From the NCBI RefSeq assembly GCF_004210375.1, contig NC_134833.1, positions 45,378,782 to 45,442,781 on the forward strand: a DNA stretch of 64,000 bases, read 5' to 3'. Of this stretch, positions 1 to 10,105 are shown piece after piece. Made by a program: the position numbers and the translations under genes. Within the stretch, counting starts at the first letter, position 1, and each line of letters opens with the position of its first letter. The notes under the pieces are model-generated. The model worked only from the letters and a program-made list of their open reading frames with translations. It had not been told where the DNA came from and searched no databases. This DNA comes from Tachypleus tridentatus. Lineage: Eukaryota > Arthropoda > Merostomata > Xiphosura > Limulidae.

Positions 1-398
1 ACACTTATAACTTCTAAAGTTTATAGGATACTATATACTCTGGCTTGTCACGTTGGTTTAATAGCTAGACAGAAGAGTTTCTAGGAATTTCATCTAAGTC
101 AAAAAATTGTTATCTACATAAATATAAGCATTTTTTATTCTTACACTCAAGAATCTTTTACTGATTTAAGGCAGGAATTTTGCAGTTACACATTTATAAC
201 TTACATGGATTTCTAAATACATATTTAATTAAATATATAACAGTCAATCCCTTACACGATTCTTAGATATGCTTCCAAATATGGAGCACTAAAGTAACCC
301 TCCTTAGATAAACCTTTCATATCCGAAACCTCTTTGGAAGAAAACACGCCAATTGTACCGAGCTAAAACATGTGTAGAAATTGTAAGCTTGCTATGTA
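1..398. other. AT-rich flank, nothing recognised
   Basis: AT-rich sequence with stop codons in all frames. I see no repeat unit, coding trace or RNA feature in it. Confidence 0.5.
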
Positions 399-420
399 TT
401 AACACGTTGGCTCCCAAGCC
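399..420 (+). repeat. candidate left end of piggyBac element (TTAA site)
   Basis: A TTAA at 399-402 is followed by cacgttggctccc. piggyBac-family elements insert at TTAA and duplicate it, and this sits about 360 bp before the transposase start, a plausible 5' terminal region. Between the two are inverted short words (gacccacg near 540 and cgtgggtc near 613) that could be subterminal repeats. I could not find a matching right-hand end, so this terminus is tentative. Confidence 0.3.
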
Positions 421-763
421 TATTTGCCGATATTTCCAGGGTCCCACAAGTAATTTTATAATTATTATTTTTTAGGAAGAGTGTAAAATTTTTATATCAT
501 GTTAGGTATAAATTAAAGACGCTGTAAATGTTATTTTTGACCCACGAACCACGGGTGATGTGCTTTGAACCTAAGAATGCATTTAATCTTACAGTTCCGT
601 ACGAGCAATCCGTGGGTCGTACTAGAATTTCAGAAGCATAAAATTTTTAGAATATGAATCTGTGTATAATAATTACTTTTTCTCTTTTTCAGATATTCTT
701 GATATATTTTTCTATAAAATATGTTAAAATGCGAGTTTCAACCAATCTGATGTGCCAGTAAAT

Positions 764-2482
764 ATGTTTTATGCTTCTACAAAAAGAAAATCAACATTAG
801 ATTATTTAGAAATTGAGGAATATTAAGATACTGAAAATAAAGATTATGAAGATTTAGATTATGAATCTTCTAGTAACAAAACTTCTGGCTCAGAAGATGA
901 AAAAGCCTTCACATCTGAAGATTTTGAAAGGACAGAGTCTGAAACTGAAATTGAAACTAATGGTAATGCCCAACAGCACACACCGTCGTATGGATAGCGC
1001 CCAGTGAACATTTTCATCCGAAAAACTTTTGTATTTATTGCTTTTAGTTCCGAATCATCTACAAATACTGTAGTAACACCTGTCGACGTGTTTGAGCTTA
1101 TGGCCAATGATGATATTTATTTTATGGTTCAACAAACAAATCTCAGTTATGACCAAACTAAGGCAGGTGGTAACATAAAGGTAACCATGTGGAAAGACAC
1201 TAACTGTGATGAAATAAAGAAGTTTCTTGGAACTATTATGTACTAGGGACTTTTGAGATACCAAAAGATCGCCTACTACTGGCAAAAGTATCTCTTCTAC
1301 AGGAATTCTTACACACCACAAATAATGTCAAGAAATAGGTTTAAAGCACTTCTACGTTTTGTTCATTTTGCGGATAATCAAACAATTGGGAAAGATCATT
1401 AGAGAAAATTAAAAGTTTCCTTGAGATTGTTTAAAAACATTTTATAAGAGCTAATATTCCAGGTGAATGCATTGCAGTGAATGAAACAATGGCGCCATGA
1501 AGAGGCCATTCAGTGTTTCGGCAATATAATTCTGGGAAAGCACATAAATACACTTTGAAAGTGTATAAATTATGTGATCGCAGGGTTATACCAATACCAA
1601 CACTGTTTTTGCTGGAAAAGATGTTACACAGCAACAACGAGGGCGTCTCTTAGATGGGTTCACTCATGCAACTCAAATAATTTTTGAACTTGCTAAAGAC
1701 GATCTAGATGCAGGGAGAACAATCGCTACAGATAATTTCTATAGATCAATAGATTTATCAAAGGAGTTGCTAAAGCATCAAACCCACCTTGTGGGAACAT
1801 TACGAGCGGACAGAAAGGATAACCTCAAGGAAATTATAAGTGCAAAACTAAATAAGGTAAAAATTGTAGGTCGTCAACAAGATGATGGAATTGTGATTGC
1901 AAAATGGAATGACAAACGTGATGTTCTTATGTTGTCAACGAAGCATGATCTGGGATTCAAGGACAGAAAATCAATGATGTGGATTTCAAAAACCAGAAAT
2001 GGTTCTCAATTACGATATCATAAAATAAGGAACAGACATATCCAATCAAATGTCCAGTTATTTCTCGACACTTAGAAAGAGTATTAGATGGTGTTATAAG
2101 ATTGTCTTTGAGTTTTTGTTAAACACAGCAGTGGTAAATGCTTTGGTATTATTCAATAAAGCACGCCAAAACTAAAAATTTATGAGTTTGGAAAATCAAT
2201 CATTGAATCACTGTATCAAGTAAATACTGAAACAACACTAACACCAAGGGCAACAGCAGGAAAAGCCAACACACGAAACATTATGAAGACTTACACTGAA
2301 AGAGACAAGTTTAACAGAATAATTTATAAAAGATGCATTGACTACTACAGTGAAATTAGAAAGACAATGACTGCAAAAGAAGTGAATACAAAGACCAAAA
2401 ACGTTCGCACATATTGTGATGGATGTGAAGATAGCCCTGCTCTGTGCATTACTTGTTTCAGTAAGAGACATTCGGTCATATA
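764..2482 (+). pseudogene. piggyBac-family transposase, decayed
   Basis: A broken DDE transposase of the piggyBac (PGBD / DDE_Tnp_1_7) family. One frame runs from ATG 764 through an acidic Ser/Glu/Asp-rich N-terminus, with stops near 824 and at 994 and 1244, into a region ending RNRFKALLRFVHFADN (about 1330-1380). The core continues in other frames: FRQYNSGKAHKYTLKVYKLC (about 1518-1580), then ATDNFYRSIDLSKELLKHQT (about 1727-1785) and LVGTLRADRK. The segment 1767-2075 is open for 102 codons. The C-terminus keeps a cysteine-rich zinc-binding tail, TYCDGCEDSPALCITC (about 2410-2460), as in piggyBac proteins. The first catalytic Asp position reads NETMAP rather than DE, and at least three stops plus frameshifts are present, so it is inactive. 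The family call rests on several motifs in the right order. Confidence 0.85.
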
Positions 2483-2983
2483 ACTTCAAATTATATCTAT
2501 AATAATAACTGTCACGTTGTACTGTTTTCTAAATATTCATCATTCTTATTTTCATGGTGAACTGATTGATTTGTTTTCTAATTTTTTTTTGGAAACAGTA
2601 TGTTGGAAAATTTACATAACATTTCGCTTATATTTAGCTGTTGTGTCCCAGCCATAAAGTCGACCTTTAAAAAGAAACTAGAGCACGATTCACCGGTGGG
2701 TTGTATGGGTCTTACTGAAAGACTATTATGACCCATCAGTGAAGTAAACCATGCACTTTGATGAATAAACGTACTCTAGTCTCACACTTCTCTTTAACTA
2801 CAAATCCTACATATCTTAAATACAAGAAAATTTATGCTCATATATACTGTGATTTTTTTGGTTTCAGATAATTTATGCAACAGCTCTTAATAGCACGTTG
2901 AAAAGTTATTTTCCAAGGGAGGAAAATGTTTAAGTTTTTTGTGAGAATTATGTTTCCACATTGTCACGTTTGTCGTAAGAGGT

Positions 2984-3106
2984 TGTTGCTTTTTTGCGTT
3001 AATCACAAAACTACACACGGGACTATCTGTACTCTGCCTATAACGGGTATCGAAACTCGGATTTTAGCCTTGTAGGCGCGCAGACATACCGCTGAGCTGC
3101 TGGGGG
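2984..3106 (-). mobile_element. tRNA-derived SINE, family B
   Basis: Read on the minus strand this has a tRNA-like head (cagcggtatgtctgcgcgcc, then a B-box-like ggtttcgatacccg region, here diverged) followed by a body ending in the tail equivalent of agctttgtgcttaattcc. On the plus strand the match is atcacaaaactacac ... gggtatcgaaactcgg ... cagacataccgctgagc. The unit recurs at 9982, 37058, 37470 and elsewhere in the window. Diverged and without a clear target duplication. Confidence 0.75.
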
Positions 3107-3459
3107 ACTTGTTAAAACACATCTTCTTAATACATCAATTTATCATACAAAAATATAAAACTTAAAACCTACTTTAGAAACTTAAGACTGACAATTACCT
3201 TGAAATATCACACATTAAATATTCTTGAATAAATTTAGGAACTTATTTCTAACTTTTTGTTCCAAAACAGTACTAGGAGGTCCACAATACTGAAACGCAT
3301 GTCAAGGTTTTATAAACAACACGTTTAAGAAAAAAAACAACTAATAGGTCGCTTACATAAAAAGTGTATTATAATTATGCAATGCGTGTCGCTAAAATTT
3401 GGCTATCACTCATCTTGATGGGGACGTGTTTACTTAACACTGGAGGTTAGATACTGCTT

Positions 3460-3535
3460 TTTTTTAAATTCGTGTTTCGATACCAATGATGGGCAGAGTA
3501 AATATAGCCTGTGGTACTTAATAACAAACAATCTT
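3460..3535 (+). mobile_element. SINE family B fragment
   Basis: Partial, diverged copy: gtgtttcgataccaatgatg followed by gggcagagtaaatatagcc and a tail ending ttaataacaaacaa. The tRNA-like first half is missing. Confidence 0.55.
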
Positions 3536-3806
3536 TAATAAGTCAGAGATGTGTTTTCTTCAAATACAATTAATATATTAAAATGATTGCGAAATAACTC
3601 CTAAAATATAGAGAATGTGAATAAAATTACATAGACAATAATAACAAACGTTTAATAAAATCCAAAGTCAAAAGTTCTTGACTTTGTCTGAATGAGTTGT
3701 TTTAGGTGACATGGCTTACTTTAGATATTTTCTTATTAAAATAATGGAAAACGGATATTGACAAAATTAAATTGAGTGCGGTTGTATATACAATGGTCAA
3801 ATTAAA

Positions 3807-4120
3807 CGGCCTGACATGGCCAGGTGGGTTAAGGCGTTCGACTCGTAATCAGAGGGTCGCGGGTTCAAACCCCATCGCACCAAATATGCTGGCCCTTTCA
3901 GCCGTGGGGGCGTTATAATGTGACGGTCAGTTTCACTATTCGTTGGTAAAAGAGTAGCCCAAGAGTTGGCGGTGGATGGTGATGACTAGCTGCGTTCCCT
4001 CTAGTCTTACACTGCTAAATTAGGGACGGCTAGCGCAGCTAGCCCTCGTGTAGCTTTGCGCGAAATTAAAAAAAAACAAACAAAGAAACAAAAACAAACA
4101 AAGAAACAAAAACAAACTGA
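3807..4120 (+). mobile_element. tRNA-derived SINE, family A, full length
   Basis: Full-length copy. The head has an A-box-like tggccaggtgg and a B-box-like gggttcaaacc, with ctcgtaatc in the anticodon-loop position (CGT, Thr-like). The body runs through the family's conserved landmarks (ccgtgggggcgttataatgt, gagttggcggtggatggtg, tagggacggctagcgcag) to gcgcgaaatt and a (caaa)n-rich tail. Flanks tcaaattaaa (3797-3806) and tcaaagtaaa (4121-4130) look like a 10 bp target duplication with one mismatch. RNA polymerase III transcription and LINE-driven mobilisation are the known mode for such elements. Confidence 0.93.
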
Positions 4121-4439
4121 TCAAAGTAAAATAAATTTAAAATATAAATGTTTTTAAGATTAATAAAAACAGAGATTCTGCACTGACTAAACGGTCAGTG
4201 TTATTCAGTGGAAAAAAAACTTTAATTTGGCTGAATCATAAGAAGGCTAGAAATATCCAAAAATCGATAGAAATAATGGAACACATGAAAAGTAATTGTC
4301 GTAACTTGATTAATGGTTAGCAACCTCTTTTAAATTCTGGGTGTAAATTAAGTAATAGTATGGGTCACGTGATTAATGGCTTTCGTACATACCTATTAAA
4401 CTGTGTATATTTGTTTTTTGGTTGATGCGTTTTTTGTTT

Positions 4440-4945
4440 TTATCATGAGTCTAGCTTTCTAACCATGAAGATGTGTTTCCTGCGATCCTGACCATCTGGT
4501 CATCAGAAATTCTTCTGTGTGAGGACCACTTTTGACGGCCAGCCCGATAGTACCTCTCGTCGCGACTTCTCAACCAGACGGACCAAGCTTTTCTCACCAG
4601 TTTTAAGCCCAATGCAGACATCGACTCGACCAAGACTAGATTATTCCGCAGGGGTGGAATATTTATCCATCCCCTCACCCACGAAGAACACTTATATTTG
4701 TTCTCCCCCTGGAACTCTTCACTCCCAATAATCTCTGCCCCCCACCCCATTTAACTTGGGCATCGACCAGTAGATTTGTCCAGACAAAACGTCAAAACAC
4801 GCCAGTCACTAGAAGTTTCAACCTGGACAAGACTACATACAATACACTAAGGGCCAGAGTACAGAGCACACACTTCACAAAACACGCTAGTCAGTGGAAG
4901 TTTCAACCCAATCAAGACTACATACATTGCAGAAACAGATAATCT
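4440..4945. other. GC-richer island with an 85 bp duplication, unidentified
   Basis: This stretch is clearly less AT-rich than its surroundings and contains short open frames on both strands (4519-4731 plus, 4451-4750 minus) that match nothing I know. Its right part holds two ~53 bp near-copies 85 bp apart, 4794-4846 and 4879-4931, sharing gtttcaacc and aagactacatac. It may be part of an LTR or another repeat, but I see no ends or coding motifs. Confidence 0.4.
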
Positions 4946-5085
4946 TACACACGCAATGAGAACCAAATTGCATTGATATTTACTTATGTCTACCGTTTCA
5001 ATTATTCGTATATTTCATGTCATTAAACTTACTTAGTTTAATTTATATTAGAAATATAGTGCGCTGAATCTTCTTAAATTAGAAA

Positions 5086-5121
5086 CACACACACACACGC
5101 ATATATATATATACATATATA
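5086..5121. repeat. microsatellite (ac)n(at)n
   Basis: Simple repeat: acacacacacac then atatatatatat, directly abutting the left arm of the fold-back element at 5121. Confidence 0.8.
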
Positions 5122-5268
5122 GAAATTAAAGCTTCACATAACGGTTAAGGTCGTTTATTTGCAGTTACGCGTTTCGTGCTTCACTGTGATCAAGTGTGAT
5201 CAGTGAAGCATGAAACGCGTGACTGCAAATAAACGACCTCAATACCATCATGTGGAGCTTTAATTTCT
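5121..5268. mobile_element. fold-back element FB1, GAAACGCGT in both arms
   Basis: Two arms of about 70 bp in inverted orientation: agaaattaaagct (5121-5133) opens the left arm and agctttaatttct (5256-5268) closes the right. The arms meet at tgtgatcaagtgtgatca. Near the apex both carry gtgaagca(c/t)gaaacgcgt: reverse strand in the left arm, forward in the right (about 5203-5220). GAAAC preceded by a short self-complementary gtgaagcac recalls the 3' half of a hammerhead core, but the CUGANGA box is not intact. Possibly an inverted pair of Penelope-like element ends. Confidence 0.7.
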
Positions 5269-6906
5269 CTGTTAGGTTCGTGATTAGTTCATTTTTACTT
5301 TTTGTAAATATATAATTATAAACCTAACGATTAGCCTATAATAGCTTCTTCTTTCAATTTTTAGGAGTTTTTTGTCAGGGTTGAGTTGAATAATGATGAA
5401 TCATACTAATATTTCAATACGAAAAGTAAGCAATTCCCTAAAAATACACCTTTTGTTATATCATTTCAACTGAACATGTAAAAATAGCAATTAAAAGCGT
5501 AGTAATTTATGATTTTCTTCTGATAAGTAAACCTAACACGTATACTTTTCTCACTAAACGCACAATTCCTGTAAGAATACTGTAGTCCTTTTACTTATAT
5601 TAACATTTTCTCATATGAATTAATAAAAAATAAACAAAGTAACGAGGATATGAGAGATTAGTTGTGTCCAGCTGCAAATGATCCTACAAAGACTAATCTT
5701 ATTTTTTTACGCAGAAATTAAGAATTTATTATTTTTCTTATAAAATTTTAGATTAAAATAAGAAAGAAAGGAAAAGGCAATGTGTGCTTTTAAAACATTG
5801 TAGTGTTTAAAAAATATGTATTGTGATACTTAAGTTGAAAACGATTACTCTAAAACAAATATATATATACATACCTAGTGCCTTTTTCAGAAACTTGTTA
5901 TCAAGTGTAACATTCTGGATAAATAAAAATTCAACAGCTGAGAAACACTCAATAAAATATTTGAAACCGAACTCTATAACTTACTATTTCACTTTGAGAG
6001 TTTTAATAGTTGACCACTAAATATTGTCCCTACGAGTTATAACTGATGCACAAATACAATGAATGTTTACTTCTCAGAGCAATACAAGTATTAAATGTCG
6101 ATGTTTGCAGATCCAATCTTAAGAATATTCATCATTCAGTGTACACCTACTTCTCAATCGTTGTGTAAACATTGATATATACTGAAAAACGATAAAACCT
6201 AAAATTGGTATCGTGTGAGATGAAAAATATACATCCATCAAATGATATATCACAACAAAAAAGAGCACTTCCTGCACGTGTTAACTATTATCACGAGGAG
6301 GTAAATGTTATAGACTGAGATTCGTGGGCGTGTCTTTCTTGATAGGTCCCATTCCTTGTAGCCAGTATATAAAACATATATTCACGTACGGTTCTAGAAT
6401 ATTTCAAACATTACAGGTTGTCGCAGTCAGGGAAATGTGGTAAAGGCGCATCAGCGTATTTATTAGTAATATACCGAAATGCAGAACAGTATGTTTTCTT
6501 TAATTTCGTTCATTAAAGATCTATGTAACTTTACATGTTTATGCATTTCCAACTTTTGCCTTTGTATTTATTAACATTGCTCGAGTACAATTATTTATTA
6601 TGCTTTCTATCCCTATTACAAAAAGTTATTTACGATCTATGGTAATAATCTGCATATCCAATCACGTTCTCTCTGGCCATCCAAGTAGCCTAAGATAAAA
6701 AGTGTAAAAGCCTTAACCATTTTTGCAGCTCAATTGAAATGTAATATCTTACAGGTACAAATCGTGTCTAGAATTCAATTATTTTGAGAGGGTTGCATTT
6801 GAAGACTTTCTAAGTGAAATTCTCTTAATACTCGCATTGAAAACTATGCAAAGCATATTGGTATAGTAACGGAAAACTTCGTTCAAATAGAAAAAAACAA
6901 CAAAAA
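5269..6906. other. AT-rich stretch, nothing recognised
   Basis: No coding trace, tandem repeat or identifiable mobile element seen. A TATA-like tataaaac occurs near 6366 with nothing recognisable downstream. Confidence 0.4.
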
Positions 6907-7100
6907 CAACATCTATCCCTTTGATAGATTGTTTAGGCAGAGTATTCATGTTGAAACTTTGTAGAATGGACGGTGACTACAAGTGTAGAGGACGACGTTT
7001 CGAAAGTCTTCCACCTTTCGTCTCGAAACGTCGTCCTCTACACTTGTGTCTCCACAACAGGTAGTCACCGTCCATTCTACAAAGTTTCAACATCTATCCC
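6907..7100. mobile_element. fold-back element FB2 with 13 bp target duplication
   Basis: Inverted arms: atgttgaaactttgtagaat opens the left arm at 6948 and attctacaaagtttcaacat closes the right at 7093. Inner arms are aagtgtagaggacgacgttt (6981-7000) and its complement around 7026-7045. The right arm has a 15 bp extra segment (7046-7060) absent from the left. The direct repeat caacatctatccc at 6907-6919 and 7088-7100 is a 13 bp candidate target duplication, partly overlapping the right arm. Both arms contain cgaaacgtcg near the apex, a motif typical of Penelope-like element ends. Confidence 0.75.
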
Positions 7101-8254
7101 CGTCCTGTGTGCTGCAGTTGGGGATAGTAAGTAAACGTAAACTGACTATCACTACAACTCAACTCCATGGCGGTTTATTTGAAAGGGAAACAAGTATTTT
7201 TTTTCTGAACGTACGAGGGAGTAAGATTTCCCTGAAACCAAAGGAGTGTAATGTATGCTATAGCTAAGTTCCCTCTAATCAGCTCTCTAATATCTCTCAC
7301 ATTTGGTAATCTCTGGTTCTCTTGTAGTAATTAAATAAATGTTGAGCAGATATTAGTCATGAAAAGAAGGAAGGAAGAAACCTTTCGAACTTGACCCTCC
7401 CAGGTCTACAAGACCCAAATACCTAAAGTAGCAGAGCTGAGCGTAGATGTACCTAACCCTCCCTTACACAGTGATACAAGATAACATGAGGGTTGTCATG
7501 TGGAAGATTGGACCCCCTATATAATTTCATATTAATATAATTCTTGAACACAGTGCATCTTTCGTTTCAGTATTCGTACCTCTACGTATTTTCATTGCAC
7601 TTTTAATGTTTATAATTTAAAAGAAAATATAGAAGTACAATCTCCTATCCTTTGTAAAAAACGAGTTTTTATTTCACCTATCCAATGCATGTGTACTCCA
7701 GCTATTTGAAAATAATGAATGGTACTTATATCTATGGTCCTTTCAACCCGCTGTATTTTATTATGAAGTTAAAAACAGCAGGTATATTAGCATTCTCAAA
7801 AGAATCTACACGTATCAGAGAGTGCACTAGTATCCTTTATGCAACGATGGTACATACGACAGTTTTAAAGCAACACAAAAGTAAGATGGATTTTCTTTTC
7901 TGCGGGTAATTAGAAGCTATATATGAGAACTACTTAGCATAGTTGCTCTATCCATAATGTCCCACAGTAAAACCCCAGAAAATATCAAAATCTGAGATTT
8001 CTTATTTTCGTCCATCATTATTCTTTCTTCAACAGGTCCAGTACTACCTAGCTCTAGCAGAAACTATAATTTTACTATGATTGGATAAAGCAAAACGGTT
8101 TTCACAATCTTTGACTATATATTTTGTTATTCTTCTGTGCAAAATTTATAAAGCTTTAGAGTACACACTCCATAACATAGTAAGTCACGTATACTATCTT
8201 TTAAAAAAGTGAGCAAACAAATATCAGAAAAAAAATCACTAAATACAAAAGTCT
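7101..8254. other. no gene recognised
   Basis: Apart from a 74-codon open frame at 7685-7909 with no recognisable motif, I see nothing that suggests a gene or a repeat. Confidence 0.4.
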
Positions 8255-8692
8255 TGTAGGGCTGGCTACCGAACTAGAAAAGAAGAAACTAAATGAGCTA
8301 GAAATGGAAGTGAACATATCATTCAATCCAGCTAATCATCACATAACAGGCTAAGTTATCTCGACTTTACTTGAAGAATAACATCACAAAATTACTAGTT
8401 TTCTCATCGATAAAACAAATAGAACCAGAATTTCCAAGTGTAAACTGGTACTCTGTTGTACAGTAGTCCTGAAATTAGTATTGTAAAGCTCAATAAAGAA
8501 AGATATAATTATGAAAGCTGATATTATTAAAACACAAAGTTTTCGATAGACAAAGTGCGGAAGGGAACTTCTTATCTATGTAAATTTGGAATGCCTTAGT
8601 ATGCTCTGTGATTATTAACCAGATCAAGTGATATGTTCACTTCCATCCTTGTCTTCTTTGTTCCGTTTCTCATGTTTAATAGTCAGCCCTAT
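8255..8692. repeat. fold-back pair FB4 with ~85 bp arms
   Basis: Left arm 8255-8343 (starting tgtagggctggct, containing atggaagtgaacatatca) and right arm 8608-8692 (containing tgatatgttcacttccat, ending gtcagcccta) are inverted, diverged copies separated by about 265 bp of unrelated AT-rich sequence. No hammerhead-like core is visible. The family is unknown. Confidence 0.65.
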
Positions 8693-8939
8693 ACAACTGA
8701 ACAGATATAATAAAAATTGACGGTGGTACTTTGTTTGACATATTCCCTGCTAAAATTAAGTGCTTTTGAAACATGACTTGCACAGTATAGTACAATGTGG
8801 ATCTCCCCTATTACTGGGATTTCCAGAGTATTGGAGTAAGTTTTGTTCCTTAATTAAACAGTCATAAATCATTGCAAAGTTTTAAAGGCACATTTTACAG
8901 CTTTACTCTTCATTCACTTTGATGCAATGTAGGTTCTAT

Positions 8940-9445
8940 CTGAATGTGCAGGAGCTCTCAAGAGGAATAGTGATGCTCTAAGGAAAGTTATCGAAGGAAA
9001 GAGTTGCTGTTGCACTAAGAATAAGTAAAAAATGTATTATCTAGGGTATGAAATTGCTTCCAGAAGGAAGAATGAGCAGAGAACATGGTGATGGTCGACA
9101 AATGGTAACAATACACTCGACAGGCCTATATCTTGTTACATTCTTAAGTTGAATTCAGACTTTGGATGCTACAAGTCATCAGAAGTAACTTAGAAGTCCT
9201 TCTGGAGTTGCTTTTTCCACCAAGACTCCATGTAGCTAGCCTGAGGACAAGAAGGTCAGCAGTGCGGTTTTCAATGAAAGCCAAATATTTATAGCACAGG
9301 CTTCGATGACGTAAGAAATAACTTAACTGGGTACAAGATACTATCTAGACTATCATGATGGACGCACTCGAGTGTGGAGACGACCTAATGAGCTCTACGC
9401 AGGTTTTTATTCTGAGAAAGCATAGATTTTACAATGTAAGACACA
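8940..9445 (+). pseudogene. Tc1/mariner transposase relic
   Basis: Strongly decayed but recognisable in pieces. KERVAVALRIS (about 8997) resembles the N-terminal helix-turn-helix. DGRQMVTIHST (about 9090-9125) corresponds to the Tc1 'GRPRVTT' hinge, followed by TLDATSHQK (about 9163-9190). HDGRTRVWRRPNELYA (about 9349-9400) corresponds to the family's 'DGR.RVWRRPGERY' segment. Frameshifts and stops separate the pieces, and I found no DDE core or terminal repeats. It is a remnant only. Confidence 0.7.
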
Positions 9446-9981
9446 TAGGGCCATGCTGGTGAACCAGGATCTTTGTTCAGTCCCTCTTTCTTCTGGGCAT
9501 AAGAACATAAAATAATCACTTATCAGTTGCTTAATCAAATAGGAACTGTAATATTGAATTTTCATAACTAAACAATCTGCTATTATAACTCGGGATACCT
9601 TAACTCTTTAATCCTCAGCCAAATGAACGGAAAATCAGCATACGCCAACTCCATTATCTTTAACATCTAAGTGGTTCAAGGAACAATTTTCCCAAAGTTA
9701 AATATACCTTCAGTAAACTATACTGCATGTCGTTATTTACTCAGGGCAACCTTAACGCTTTGTTCCATTCCAAATATATTCAAATTCGACACATGTGAAT
9801 TTTTCATATAAATTTTATTTGATCTTTAACATCTACGAGACAAATAATTTTTACCTCGTAATTTATCATTAGTTTCGGTTATTAAGATAACAACTGGTTA
9901 TTAATCTGTGACAACTGGAATCCTCCAGTCCTCTTCCAGATCAATTGACTCTAGAACAATGATACCTGTGATACATAGGTT

Positions 9982-10105
9982 TCTTTGAAGTTAAGCACAA
10001 AGCTAAGCAATGGGTTATTTGTGCTCTTCCCATCAGAGGTATCAAATCTGGACTCTAACGTCGTAAGTCCGCAGACACACTGTTTTATCACTGAGGGCCG
10101 ATACA
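9982..10105 (-). mobile_element. tRNA-derived SINE, family B
   Basis: Plus-strand text shows the tail first: gaagttaagcacaaagctaa, then a diverged B-box region (ggtatcaaatctgg) and ctaacgtcgtaagtccgcag with the tRNA-like head end cactgttttatcactgaggg. Same architecture as the copies at 37058 and 37470. Confidence 0.75.

Noticed and set aside
3807-3885. tRNA gene (Thr-like CGT loop with A and B boxes) in SINE heads
   Set aside because: The head is followed by the SINE body and (caaa)n tail, repeated many times with target duplications, and the cloverleaf arms have mismatches. These are SINEs, not tRNA genes.
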